NCBI RefSeq assembly: GCF_035083965.1 | Contig: NC_089729.1 | Span: 17,286,964-17,350,963 of the forward strand | Direction of reading: 5' to 3' | Source: Branchiostoma lanceolatum | Taxonomy: Eukaryota; Chordata; Leptocardii; Amphioxiformes; Branchiostomatidae | DNA length: 64,000 nt | In this document: positions 35,653 through 48,626 of the stretch, one piece after another | Layout of the letters: each line of letters starts with the position of its first letter | How positions within the stretch are numbered: the stretch's first letter is position 1 | The notes under the pieces: model-generated | The model's database searches: none | The model's input: only the letters and a program-made list of their open reading frames with translations | What the model was told of the DNA's origin: nothing | Program-made: the position numbers and the translations under genes

Positions 35653-36479
35653 TACCCATATATAGTTTCATGTCCATGTTGTACTATCTTGTATGGTAAT
35701 TGTATTACTGCAATGTTAAAGACAAATGGTTCAATCTTTTTTTAAATTGTTTTGAACACTGTCCAATCTACATATGCCCCAAGCTCTTGTATATGGTGTA
35801 AGTAATGTTTATTGGTGGTAGGCATAAAACATACATAATGTAGAATATAAACAATCCTTAACACAATTGTACACACATGAATGGTACAGGTAGGACAGGT
35901 GAACACATAACAAATGTACTGCACAATGTGAATGTGTGAATGGAAAAATAAAAAGACTCTTTGCTGTTCAAATGAACATTTCTTTGGCAAGTATGGCAGT
36001 CTTACTGAGTGTTTTAGAACGTTTAACAAGTAGCAACATAACTGTAGAATTTGTGTTTCTGAAACAGTTGGAATGTAAAAAATAATACAAGTTCCTGAAA
36101 TAAATGCATCTTGTGATTCACAAATATCCTAACTCACTCACTTTAAAGGCTAACTCTGTGCAACTTAAAAGAAAATGTAAGGGCTTCATTAAGCCTAATA
36201 CAAGCCTAGATATCAGCCTTGCTAGGCTCTAGTCTACTCCATGAGAGATTGCTGTGCCTATACAAGTCTGATATCTGAAGCAACTGGTACCTAGGCTAAT
36301 GTATATCTTTTGACATAAATAGCAAATACTATCTAAATACTGGTCTATAGGAATACAAAATGTGGCTTGTTTTCATGATAACAGATTATTGCATATCACC
36401 TTTCCAGAACCTAATACCGGTAATGTAAAAAAAGGTCTCCAGTTGCAACTGACCATGTTTGGAACACCAAAGCCTTTGC

Positions 36480-37080
36480 CAGTGGTGTCAAAGAATTCAT
36501 ACAAATTTTACGGAATACATGCAAATTTTAGGGAATACATACAATCCATTACTAGAAACATACGATCCTTACGGAATACATACGATCCATTACGCAGAAA
36601 CATACGATCCTTACGGAATACATACGATCCATTACACGGAATACATACGATCCTTACTGATTTGGAGAAATGTGCCTGGATCATGTGACACCGGCGGCAA
36701 ATTCAATATGGGGAACTCGGGATAACCAGTTCTTCGTACGATATCTTGGCTTTTAAGAGCTTAATAATGGCGTATCCCATCCGACTAAACTCTAAAAATC
36801 TCAAGCTGCACTAAATTAAGACTGGTGTAGGCTTAGACTGACTAGGAGGACAAGACAAATCTAGATTCGGTGCTAGCACAATGGCAACAAATTAGTAAGG
36901 ATCGTACCGGTATGTATTCCACGTAATGGATCTTATGTATTCCGTACGGAACGTATGTTTCTGCGTAATGGATCGTATGTATTCCGTACGGATCGTATGT
37001 TTCTAGTAATGGATCATATGTATTCCGTAAAATTCGTATGTATTCCGTAAAATTCGTATGAATTCTTTGGCACCCCTGTT
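36480..37080. mobile_element. Foldback-like element with repeated ATACATACGATCC units
   Basis: The left arm (CAAAGAATTCATAC, then GGAATACATACGATCC repeats to about 36655) and the right arm (GGATCGTATGTATTCCG repeats from about 36898, ending GTATGAATTCTTTG) are complementary. The spacer is about 240 bp. Confidence 0.82.
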
Positions 37081-38099
37081 TGCAGAGTCATACATGAAAT
37101 GTGAAGGAAATTACTATTGCCTTTACAGCTGTGAATTGAACTTATATAGCAGATGTTTCAGAGGAAATTATGAAAAGGATACCAGTCCTATACTTTGGTA
37201 TTGCACAGTGCCAATTATACAGAGCCCTTACCAAGCAAACTTTAAATTATTTCAACTAGAACTAACTGCAAAGTCAAATGCTGTGACTTGATTAACATAT
37301 GCTAACTTATTTTGTAGATTCTGGTATTATATTGCTGAAATATTGATAAAAACAGTTGACATGCTTGGAATATCATTTCTATGATGTCTTACTACTTTAC
37401 AATTGTGTTGGTCATTTAGCTAGAGACTGTTATCCCATAGTAAATCACAGTGATATACATGTATATGGTGGCAATCATAAACAATGGTTACATGAATGTA
37501 ATGATTAAGCTGGATATTCATAACTTGATAATCAAAAATGATTCCAAACAAACAGACAGACAGACTGATGATCCTGAAGTTAAATCTTCAAGTTGAAAGT
37601 TTGATAATAACTCTAAATCTAGCAAAATTTGTCCCCTGAGGGCTTATATGTGAACATGTAGATACATGAAGTTCCAACAAATTACATTGAAAAGGTGCCC
37701 AGATTCTTAAGCTATAGTTCTCATCATTTTTGCCTTTTACTAACTTACTACACATGTAGTGACATGTATGTTGCTGTATAGATTTATTCAGCCTTGTGCA
37801 ACAAAGAAGAGTGCAGAGATCTAACCACTACGTTGAATTCCATACTTCTCACTGGTTGCCTTGGATTTAGAAAGTCTTATAGACTGTCAGGTCACATGTT
37901 GGAAGCAATTTCACAATTTCAACTTATCACACCGAAGTTTCACAGTCATTTGAAAAAGCATATTTCACTCTACTTTGCAGTGTCTACCTTTTTGTAATAG
38001 CATTGATTAACATAGAGATATTTGGCCTCAAAGTATTTGTTGGAAGTTGCATATTTCCAGTAGCGTTCCAAATGCAAAGTAACCAGCGATATTTCCTAA

Positions 38100-41000
38100 T
38101 CATTCTACAGTGATTTCCCATCCCTTATGTACGAAGCAGGCTGCGAAATATAAGTGTTCGCTAAGGTCCCCGCCGGGTACCCACTCACACGCGACCTGTC
38201 TGTCCGCCACCGTGATCGAAACTCGCAACTTCTTGGGGTCACTGGGCACCTTACTGGTGTCGAAGGTCACGTTGGTGCCCTTGGCGAGTGCTGGAAGCTG
38301 ATTGGTCATCTCTTTGCCGTTGACGTGGACTACTCCTGTGGAACCTACGCATACTGCACCTATACGCTGTAGAATGGAGTCCTCCTCTTGTACTAGTACA
38401 AGTCCAAGGCCATCACCACGGTGGGTTTTCCCTGTTCCGTTGACCTGGGGACAAAAAATACCAAAATATTGTCTCTTGATTAAAAGAGAAGTGTGCATAG
38501 CTTTCAGTCTTTTTCAGTTTATGGATTTGAAACCTTAGCAGTTGTCCACTGAATGTGGTAACAGGTATGTGTTAAACCCTAGCAGTATTAGATTGGCTTT
38601 TTAATTTAATGACACAAACAATTCAAAGGGTTTTCAATACACAACAGGGCTGTCTCCAGCTTTAATCTTTTTCCAACTCATTGTCTGGGAGCCCATGTTG
38701 TTATTTTCATCAATTTCAGGTCAGATTTTTTGGACAAATGGGGTGAAATTTTTGTCTGTCCTAACAAGCAAACTAGGTAGTCCTAAAGGTAGCATAATCT
38801 TCAACAAGATGAAGAAGAAGCAAATGGGATTTTTCAGGATGGAGGGACGGGCAATGGAGACAACCCTGATACACAATCAAATAGTGATGTGTACCTAAAC
38901 CCCGGACCTGATCCGGACTGGACCTAACGTTTAGGTTCAAGTCCAAAAAAACCTAAACGTCTGGAAAGAAGTCCGGACTTGAAACAAAAAATCTCTTGCT
39001 TATGTATAGTTATACTCCCTTTTTGTCTTAAGCCATCATAAACCTTCCTTAGATCGTGAAATTTGCAATGAAAAAAATATGAAAATATTGCTGTTTTTGT
39101 GTTTTATAACTGAACTTTTGTGTTTACTACTGACTGTATTTAATTTCGCATACATAGTTTTCAAATTGCATGTAAGATATAATTATGCCAATATTTGTAA
39201 CAGGAAAAAAATATTTTAGCACACATATGCCATGGGTTCAGGTCTGGAGTTTAAGTCCGGACCTGAACCTAAACCCCTGGATCTGAATCCGGACCTGAAC
39301 CTGAACACGGGTTTAGGTACACACCACAACAAGCAAAGATTCCGAAGGTTAAAGTGCCTGACCTTGAAGGTGACCATGTCTCCGCACAACAGACTGCTCT
39401 TACTGGAGTGCAGCACACTGATGGCGGCGTTGGGAGACGTTCTGGTCAGGGTGGTGTTCCCGTTGCTCAAGCTGTACCCAGAATCCTCTGCTACCTCCCA
39501 CTCTGATGAAATACCAGTAAACATTTCGAGTTTGTAATGGTAGATTGGCTGAAAGGTACAGTTACTGTAATATTTAGTACACTATTGCTGACTTTTAACT
39601 ATGTGTGGTGTGCATAGTCTAGTGGTTAGCGATCTTGCCTCTGGAACTAAAAGCCCCGGGTTCGATCCCGGCTGTGTCGCTCACCCGACATGCACGCTAC
39701 CGTTAAAGATCGCAGTCCTTAGGACGGGACGTTAAGCCGTGGTCCACTGTTCATTGTGCTTGTCGAAAAGAGCTAGGGGAATTTCCCCGGTACAATGAAC
39801 CTGTAAATACTGCACATAGCGTCTGTCTTCTCTGTCACGACCAGTGGAAGATTAGCTCATTTGTTCATTGAGTTCATTTGAGCTAAACTGGTTCGAGATC
39901 ACATTCCTTCTCTTTTCCATTTTAACTATTTCATTTTAACCTTCTCCCTGGTGCCTAACTCTGTCACCAATAGGGAATGGGGTGCCAAACGACTACTTCA
40001 ATGACAATGTGCTAAGGGTTTAAAAGGCTAAACAGCATCAAAAATGCTATAAGACTATTTCTGAAGATCCGTACTACCAAATGACTTGTCTTTGCTTCCT
40101 GCATCGTGCATACCTGCACCCCCCCCCCCCCTCCACACACACAAACAAAATATCAGAGAATAGTCAGTGGTTGATGTGGTTACCATGCTGCAGTAAGGTT
40201 GTCCTAGCAACCTGTGGAATGCTCCATGGAGACCAGCCACGAACCATCTTGCAGCACACTCTGAAACTGTAGTCCACGTTGAACTGAAAATAGAGGTCAT
40301 TATCATCATCTATCGGCCATCGGCCAGGACTAAATAAGTACATACATCACTCCATATTGCCCTGTCCAACATCATTTGTCCTAAGTGTTCATATGCAATC
40401 TCAGTGTCTCTGACTAAACTATCGGTAAAAGTCAAACTTCTGCAGTGCACTTGGCCCCTATACAAATAGAGGTAAGTGTACATTGTATAGTAAATATGCA
40501 GGTATAGAGGGGGCCAAGAATGGGGCCCTGTGGAACACCATGTGAAACCACTTTCTTAGTGTACAACTTGTTATCGCAACTGGAGATACGTAACCTGTCA
40601 TGTGGACAATGAATAATACCGGTAACAAAAGAATGCAATAAATTACCTTGAGGTGTTTGACAGTGCAGCAGGTGTCCAGGCCCTGGTACGCTTCGCGGAA
40701 CTTTGTCGTGTTCATCGTGACCCTGTCCACCCTCCCACAGCAGTACTGCAGTCTGTACTCTGCTGGGGACTGCTTCTCTGGAATGTCATCATCTTCTATC
40801 TACAAAATAAAGCTTTATATAAGTAAGACAGGATACATTGTACTTTGCTCATTTGAGCCCTAAAACATCGAGCCACACACAAAGCGAAACTAGTCTGGGT
40901 GTGAGCTTGAATAAATTTCTAAACGGAAACTACATGTGTGCGGCTATAGCGTCTTTGCTGAAGATGTGGCGTGAGTGTGCATTGTTGACTTGAGGTTGTC

Positions 41001-44000
41001 CACTTCTATTTGCCTACAAAATTAAGCTTTGTTACCATACATTTTTGTTGCACTGTTGCAGTTTGGTTAGTAGTAAAGAGAGCAAATTATTGGCTTCACT
41101 TAATAGGAGAGAGTTATGTTTGAAGGAACGCAAGAATTACAATTAGTTGTAAATTGGGGTGGATTTTTAATCTCTAAGAGGCATGGGTGTATATATGTGT
41201 AAATATGAGTTGAAAAAGTTACTAGTAGTTAAAATCCTCCCACACCATAAGGTGTATAGGGCGGTGCCCATCCCCGTTTTATAGCCCTGGGCCACACTGT
41301 GGTGCAATCACTGCAGCAGGAGGCTAGTCCACTGGCAGTGGAGTGTGTTTAACTTCCATACTGTTTCATAAGTATGTACCATAATTTTTTATAAAGTCTT
41401 TGGTATGACTCAATGCGCCTCTTGTCCAGAGGTGTCCTACCCGGGAGTTGAACTCGGGCCTTCTGGTTCCAAGTAATCAGATCCAGATGTGGTAAGTAAC
41501 AGAAGCACAGACCACTACACCACAGGGACACCCCGTGTAAATATGAAAAGCTATATTATTCATGCAGCCGAAATATATGCAAGATAAATAGCAAATAGTA
41601 GTGGACAATGTTAACCGTACACACCCCACATCTTCAGAAGAGCTAGATGCTGTAGTTACATATGTAAGATAAATAATCCACATGATACGATTAATTCATA
41701 TAGGGATATACTCATCCCATACCAAAATATACTCACCTCATACCATGATGCTAGTACACCTCCTGGCCTCTCACGTAGCTCTGCCACCTGGACAGGTGCG
41801 TGGGCCAGGACGTACCCGTCACTCCCTATCTCCTCTGGCAGTTCAGTGATACAGGCTGGGTCCAGGCCAGCCAGAAGGATGCAGGGCACCTCAGACAATG
41901 GGGGCACCTCTGGCAAGCTGCAGTGACAAGGAATGTTGCTAGAGGGCTCTGATGTATGGGTTACTAATTATAAGGAGATGCAACAGCTCAAAAAGATGGA
42001 ACTGGTACTCCTTCCCTGATTTTAGGTTTGACAGATGTCATTACAGGTTTGACAAATATTTCCAGGTGCCATCTAGATCTGTTTCTGTTCCATAAAAAGT
42101 GTGTGGTTTCAAATTCTAGCAATGACATTTTTTAAACTGTCTTTATGGGTAACAGTGATGACTTTATGTTTCATATTTATATCATCATTATTCTTTTTTT
42201 TGTCTATTCATCTCAGCTGCCTTGGCGAAGGCCTGTGATCTCTGGGTGTGATCTTTGCAGCTTGTTCACTTGGATTTTAATTGAGCTGTTTGTGAGTGAG
42301 GACCGAGGAACAACAAAACATTTTGAATTCTTTAAATTTGCTCCTTAGCTTCAATAAGACAATATTGAGTCTCCTTGGCAAGTTCCCTGCACTGCCCATC
42401 TATTAAAGATAGCCTTGTGTGACCATGTTTAGATGACAACGTGGCGTAGTGGCGGGGTGTTTGGGCACGTTCTGACTTGTCCCGTTGACGTTGTGCCCTT
42501 GGGAAAGGCACTTTACACGAATTTCCTCACTTCATTGTGCAGGATGTAGGGTACCTCAGACAATGCGGGCACCTCTGGCAAGCTGCAGTGACAAGGAATG
42601 TTGCTAGAGGGCTCTGATGTATGGATTACTAAAGAGATTAGTATCAGGTGAAGCTTCGGCACCCAGCTTCAGTTTGGGACATCCCTCAGAAAGGACTTTA
42701 AATGGAGGTCCCGTGTTTGAGGAGAGCCACACCTTGAGCACGTAAAAGAACCCATTCAAAAGATTAGGGGTCTTTCCTGAGTGGATCAAATAAATAAATT
42801 CGGATATGCAACTTGTACTCTTAAGTCCAAACCTGGTGTGTTACACCATGAGGCGGTTTACTGGGTTTGCAATACAAACAAAACAAGAAAGCATACCTGT
42901 TCAGTGATCTGCTATTGTTCCTGTCACAGAATGACTTCAGCTCCGCAACTGCTATGACTTCACTGGCTTCTACTAGCTTTTCTCCTGTGATATAAAAAAC
43001 AATAGGCAGACAATATGCAAGTGAATCTTCATATTGCCATCGTGAGAACGGATATGCTGAAGAAATTTCTGTTAGAGTTTTTAGAAAGTATACAAGATAA
43101 CAGTTACTCAAGCAACTGGATAGACGTTACAAGTAGCATCCACTATCTTTAGTCAAATCTATCCAGTTGCTTATAAGTAACGGTTATGTTGTCTATCTTA
43201 TTACGTGGATGTCTAACTTTCATTGACATATATTGGAACTGTTCATATGTTCATCTCACTTTAATTTTCCAATCAAAAGCAGCATGACTCAGTTCAATAT
43301 TATCAAATCTAAATCTAAAAGCATGTGTTTGTACCTTCTTCTATCACAGTTAAATCCTCTATGATGGAGTTCTTAACAACGTCTTCACATTCCCTGAGTG
43401 GCTCCAATGATTCGCCCTCAATCTCTTCTACCCTATCCAACAGCTCCCTCTGTCTGGTATCAATTGCACTGCAGATTGCTTCCTTCAGTTCCTGGAAGTG
43501 TTTCTCTACTGTAGACTTGGCTTCATGGGCAGAACTTTCAACCTATGGGACAACATAGAAAGAACATCTATTAATTACCTTCGCCAAGAAGGTTATGCAG
43601 AGGGTAGCGTTTGTGTGTGTGTTTGTAACAAACAGCATAACTCAAGAAGGCTTGGATGGATTGTCTTGATATTTGGTAGGTGGGTAGGTCTTGAATGAGA
43701 CATGGAAATGATTCGATTTTGGGTCCCCTAGCGGCTTGTTACCGTACTGCAGCGGAAGTTCCTGTTTTGATATCTCGTGTTCTGGACATGCTGTGGAACT
43801 GATTTTTCAGTGGTAGATACCTCTTTAGACAGAGAGTAAGTGGGCCCCTAGCGGCTTTTTTGGAACTGCAGGATCAGGTTTTGCTTCAGACTTTGAAAGG
43901 GAATAACTCAAGAAGGGCCTGATGGATGGTCATGATTTTTGGTAAGTAGATAGCTTGTCTTTTCCATGCTATTTGATTCCATAACCAATACAATTTGGTG

Positions 44001-47000
44001 TCAAATGGCTCACTTTCAACCTCTCTCTCTCTATATATATATGGGACAACAAAGAAAGAATGTCTACATATACAGAAGATAATTTTGATTTCATAACACT
44101 AACAGCCTTGCTTATTTGTCTACATGTATTCTCCCCTTTTTTCAAACCATTTCCTGCACAGTGGCAGCAGAATATACATAGAACGGTTGCTACAACCAAG
44201 GAGGTTTTATATACGTATACCATAGTCAACCTTAGTTAACATAGAACTTTCACAGTAGACTAGAAAACTACCGGTATGTCGATTCCCTTGTATATCCATG
44301 TACTTGTTTGTCTGCAATTAGCCTTCGGGCATGAACTTGCAATAAAGTTATTGTTATTATCATTATTATTATTATATAAAACCTCCTTGCTACAACCTAT
44401 GATAAGTGCTTTTGAAGACACTGCCATGGCAATATTCAAGAAAAACAGTTGCCTTTTGGCGTTCCTTTTCATTACAAATAATATTGTTTAATGCTCAACC
44501 AGCACCCCCCCCCCCCCCCCGGAAAAAAACCCACACACAATCTGACAACACGTATCTTATGATATACACCTAGATTCCCGTATGAAAAACATTGCTATCT
44601 TTTAAAACGGGATTTCTATCTTGATGTTGTAAATTACTGCTGTTGACACCGGCCTCTTTTACATAAAGCAGCGGGGCTGTGCTCTAGAAGATAAGCAACA
44701 AGCCGACCTCAGGAGAAATGGGGAATCTGATGCAATTCTCCATAATAAAGGATATCATTAAGTCAGATAATGCAATTATTATGTGGCCATTCAATACATC
44801 CCCTTTCATACTAAAAGCCATTTATAAGGCTTCTTTCTACGAGGATCTCATTAAATATTCAACGACATCTCCAAGCAATCATTTCTATAGTGACATATTG
44901 GTCACAGTCACAAATAGGACAAAACATTTATTATTCATGGTGTCCCCAAAGGCATGTCAATATAAGGGCTGGGATGACACTTTGTAAAAAGGGAACCACA
45001 GTGTTACTGTTATGAAAGGAGCTAAATCATGAATCTATTATGGGGTAAATTGATGAGATATTTACAAAAGCATCTAATAAAATGCAGTGACAGGCAGATC
45101 GGAGCGTAGTTATTTCTGTGAAATGTCAGTGACATTTGAAAACAGCTCTTGGATGACAAAATGATTGCAATTCAAACAAAGACTAACAAAATAAAACAGC
45201 CATTGAAATGAAAAGCTCTATACTGTAATGTATCCAATGTACTAGACAGTATAGTATAATCTATACCAATAAGCCATTCAGTGGATTGGATTAATATCGA
45301 CACACATATCGTAAGGGTCAATAAACATTATCAATACTCTAAATTTTGAACCGATGAATTGTATGTTTATAGAAATTCTAGTGATCAACCATAGAACACA
45401 TCTGCCATCTGTTGGTTGACAGACATAGATGTCTGGTCATAGAAAGCCATCTCTGTAACTTCATAACTACTAAGTTGACTGAAATCTCTCTGTGTAACAT
45501 CACATCATAATTGACTTTCACTAATGGATTCTAGTAGGACATACACTCTGAGCACCAGAATGAATCCAGGCATGTTTCAGATACACGTCGCTCAACTGTC
45601 AACTGTACTTAATAGTTATCCATGACTTGCCACTTTCAAGTCTCATACTATATGTGTATCATACAATATTCAATATCAATTATCAAAGCAAGTTCCAATT
45701 TGTAGACTGGAACAGCAGGACTTTACATACTGGGTGCATGTTTTGTAGGCTATAGGGTAGAGTCACTACTATACAGAACATTCTTGAAATTTAACTATCA
45801 GGAAAAGCAATGTCAAGTTTGCTGTGTAAGTTTCATGTATTTCTTGTTTTAAAATTTTGAAGCTTAGAATTTCAGATTGAAGTTCTTAAGAGAGGCAGTA
45901 GGGACTGTAAATACATTTTGCTGACAGTCCACTTTATTTTATGCGGTGCACCCAAAGTTCTTTCTGTGCACCTAAATTCTTAGGTTAGGTGCACCTGTGC
46001 ACTTATTCCCAAAAATAAATTTTGAGCCCCTAACAGGCATCAACATTTTTAGAAAAGAGATTCCTTGGACTTCTTGGAGGATCCACCTGGAAAGCAAGGG
46101 GCCAGTTTCTGGCCTGTGCACGTGGGCAGTAGGCAGGCAGGAATTTCCTTGCAGGCACTAAAGTTTCCTGTGCTTAGCCACCATTTGCCGCAGTGGACAT
46201 CTGTGCCTGCTGTGATAATGATTTTCTTTAAAGTCCGGCGGTCAATAATAAATGTTTGGTGCCAAAAAATGCTGACAAAACGGAAACAAGTCATAAATTT
46301 ACTCTTACATCAAAGCTGAAAATTCTGCTATACGATTAAATTTTTTCAAACTGTAATTCTGTTGTTTTGAACATGCGCAAGAAGTGTCTTCATTGTCAAA
46401 GGAATTGTGCTGAAGTAATCCTTGCACCAAATTATGCGGCATTACAAAGTTAATTACCATTGACTAATCTTTGTTTGCGGTATTCTATTAGATTGCTCAA
46501 TAATGGCAGCCAAGTACTACACTTAACAAGACCATGATTAATTATGTAGACTGGTACATGTACGTTTATCCATGTAAAGAGTACATGGGAAGAAAACCAT
46601 TGCCAATGTGAACATACGAATATTATTATTATCATTTTCATCTTCCTTTTGGTCTGTGTGCTTTATTCTAGTTTAAGATAGACTCCTTGATTTTGTGCAG
46701 TCTTGAGTCGATCTGACAATACATGTATCCTTCAGTAGATTTAGCTTTTATTGGGATTGCGACTAGCAAATTAATAATTGAAAGAAAGCACTGATAGAAT
46801 AATGAAAAAGTATTCGCTTTTTATAATCTCCTTGCTACATATCTATATGTGAATTTGAAAAGATGATTAATTTGAATTAATGGTGCATCATTTTCAATTG
46901 ATTTCATTCTAAACTGATTTCATGCCAGTGCTACATGTCCTTTACTCAATTTTGTAACTTGTAATAGAATTACCCTGAAAAGGTTATATTGGTACACGGG

Positions 47001-48626
47001 ACATGTCATGAATTGTGATGAACTATGGCAAAAGCCTTGTAACTGAGGCCTATCATTAACCTCCTACCTGCTACCTTAGGGTGTAAACCAATGCCAATCT
47101 CTGCTAAAAGACCACCTCAGCAGGAAGAGGGTTAAACTTTGATCTACAGCTACCTGGTCCTGATGAAGCCACAACAGATGTTTGAGCAATGGAGGTCAGA
47201 GGTTAAATGGCTTAGGGTTCTCAACTCAAAGGCAAATGTCAACTCTATTTGTATTTGTGGCTTGAACGGTGCATGTAGATACAAAAGAAATGGAACACTA
47301 CGAGCCAGCGCTGTATGTTTAGTCAGTAGGCAGTTTGCCAACCATGTACCATGTTGTTAATGTCAGAAGGAAACAGGTTTCATTCCCTGACTGTATATGG
47401 TCGTTCTGAGTTACACCACCATACTTGGATACTTGGATACTTTATTTTGCTCCATTAGCTACATACATAGTATGAAGCTACTCTTCCTGGAGTAACCACA
47501 GAAAATACATCAGACAGACTACATAGAATTGCCTACAGGCTACATAACATTACGGCATTAAAATTAGCTAACTAATACACATATTCTTTGACATCTCTTG
47601 CCTGAAACTGCTCTGAGGTGCGGTTTGTATTCTATGCGGCAAACTGGGTTGTATGATGAGCACACTTTGCATACAGGGATTTCAGCAACACTTGCTTGCT
47701 ATAGGTCACTACCATCTTTTATTTTATAATCCCTCAATTTGGCAATGAAGATGTTTTGTTTCTGTCCTGTTATACTAGTACTTACAAGAATCTCAAAACA
47801 AAAGTCAAAAGTATAGGAGTGATATTGACTGATAAGATTCTGAACAGATGAAATGGTACTCACCAAGTAGAGGTAAGATCCGGGGTATTTTTCGACGTAT
47901 TTTTGCGGTATTTTGTAAGTGTTTAAGAAGAGGGAGACCCAACTAAAAACGGAAAAGTAGAAAGACGTACGAAACACCGCGAAAATACGTCGAAAATACC
48001 CCGGATCTTACCTCTGCTTGGAGAGTAAGGAAATGGCTAAAGAGGCCTCCATGTTTAAATTTGCCCAGAAAAGTCTCCACTTCCAAAAGGACACAAATCC
48101 AAATACCACTGATGTTAAGTTTGTTTATCATTGAAACAAAATTTATGCATGTATTAAACAAGGACAGTCTTTATTTACCATTCAGGATATCATCAACATA
48201 ATGATAAATCATCTGCCTTAAATCATACAGAAGAAGGCATTCTTAATATTAAACATACAGTATCTAATAGTACTTAGGAATATATAGTGTACATTGGATC
48301 ATAAATTTCCTTGGTAATGAAAATAATCTATATTTATGGGTTGAATTAGTTGAACTTGAACATAAAAATGTTTAATTGGTCTTAATTATCTAATGGGAAT
48401 TCAAAAGACCCATAAGCTAAATATGAATTTCTATCAACAAAATCATCAAAAGACAGGTTGCACAATATGTTTTAACACCGGTATCATGCGTTGTAAATTA
48501 CTGAAATATTCTCACCTGAGTTTTGGCCAACCCAAGGAGCTTCAGCCTGTCTTCAAGTTGTTGCACGTGTTCCCTCGCCTGTAAGATCGTCTCCTTGATG
48601 GAAGACAGTTCCTGTAAGTCCCCCAT
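38100..48626 (-). CDS. CRLF3: CRLF3, cytokine receptor-like factor 3, 441 aa
   Basis: Eight minus-strand exons: 48626-48516, 43542-43335, 42984-42897, 41917-41737, 40799-40647, 40283-40184, 39502-39363 and 38444-38100 (TGA). They sum to 1326 bp (441 aa), essentially the human length of about 442. Residues 1-135 form a helical, probably coiled-coil region (GDLQELSSIKETILQAREH onward). SLPEVPPLSEVPC then leads into a fibronectin type III domain that ends with the cytokine-receptor signature WSPWS (residues 264-268). The C-terminal ~160 residues form a SPRY-like domain with VHVNGKEMTNQLPALAKGT, a near-match to the vertebrate protein, and end GWEITVE. There is no signal peptide or membrane helix, consistent with a cytosolic protein. 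A possible AATAAA signal lies at 37788-37783. It is divergent from ATAD5. Confidence 0.95.
38888..39325. mobile_element. hAT-type MITE (AGGTCCGGACCT family), copy 5
   Basis: TIR-like GATGTGTACCTAAAC and GTTTAGGTACACACC bound a segment with alternating GGTCCGGAC and CCTGAACCTAAAC units. It lies in CRLF3 intron 7, ending about 40 bp from exon 7. Confidence 0.7.
39609..39905 (+). mobile_element. tRNA-derived SINE (family A), in CRLF3 intron 6
   Basis: A box TAGTCTAGTGGTTAGCG and B box GGGTTCGATCCCGGC are typical of RNA polymerase III promoters. The body carries CTTAGGACGGGACGTTAAGC. It is nearly identical to 55484-55775. A functional tRNA is not supported: no acceptor stem closes. Confidence 0.8.
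41222..41534 (-). mobile_element. tRNA-derived SINE (family B), copy in CRLF3 intron 4
   Basis: Same organisation as 12028-12335, ending near exon 4 of CRLF3. The minus strand reads head GGTGTAGTGGTCTGTGCTTC, then GAGTTCAACTCCCGGGTAGG, then the family B body. Confidence 0.7.
42536..42636 (-). pseudogene. Truncated duplicate of CRLF3 exon 4 (acceptor plus first ~45 coding bases)
   Basis: About 95 bp here match 41877-41971, that is, the intron 3 acceptor region and the start of CRLF3 exon 4 (SLPEVP, SEVP). Differences include CCA to GCA and TGC to TAC. The copy lies inside intron 3, upstream of the true exon, and breaks off at a SINE-like fragment (about 42440-42540). It has no donor, so it is non-functional. 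Confidence 0.75.
43095..43235. mobile_element. Short palindromic MITE (CAGACGTTTCA family) in CRLF3 intron 2
   Basis: It contains AAGCAACTGGATAGACGTT and the opposed ATCTATCCAGTTGCTTAT, then TATTACGTGGATGTCTAAC, as in the copies at 2730-3008 and 55800-56178. It is a deletion derivative. Confidence 0.6.
44215..44376 (+). mobile_element. Non-LTR retrotransposon 3' UTR fragment
   Basis: It shares GACTAGAAAACTA-type sequence, TTGTTTGTCTGCAATTAGCC and TTCGGGCATGAACTTGCAAT with 22433-22520, ending in an ATTATTATTATT microsatellite. It lies in CRLF3 intron 1. Confidence 0.7.
45725..46031. mobile_element. hAT-like MITE with GTGGGTGCACCTG modules, third copy
   Basis: It is collinear with 10301-10693 (ATCAGGAAAAGCAAT, GAAGTTCTTAAGAGAGGCAG, GGTGCACCCAAA). 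The left TIR is eroded; the right end reads TTTTGAGCCCCTA. Confidence 0.65.
47869..48016. mobile_element. Hairpin MITE in CRLF3 intron 1
   Basis: AGAGGTAAGATCCGGGGTAT with TTTTCGACGTATTTT, and the inverse AAAATACGTCGAAAA with TACCCCGGATCTTACCTCT, form arms of about 45 bp around a 55-bp loop. Confidence 0.78.

Larger units (their letters stand above)
34895..38099. other. Intergenic region, BUD31 to CRLF3 (convergent 3' ends)
   Basis: No coding sequence is recognised. It holds the BUD31 3' UTR (possible ATTAAA at 35317-35322), a palindromic MITE (35495-35652), a long inverted-repeat element (36480-37080) and the CRLF3 3' UTR side (AATAAA on the minus strand at 37788-37783). Confidence 0.5.

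Noticed and set aside
39609-39690. Possible tRNA gene with A and B boxes
   Set aside because: The internal promoter boxes are good, but no acceptor stem or CCA-side pairing closes, and the same sequence with the same 3' body recurs at 55484. It is a SINE.
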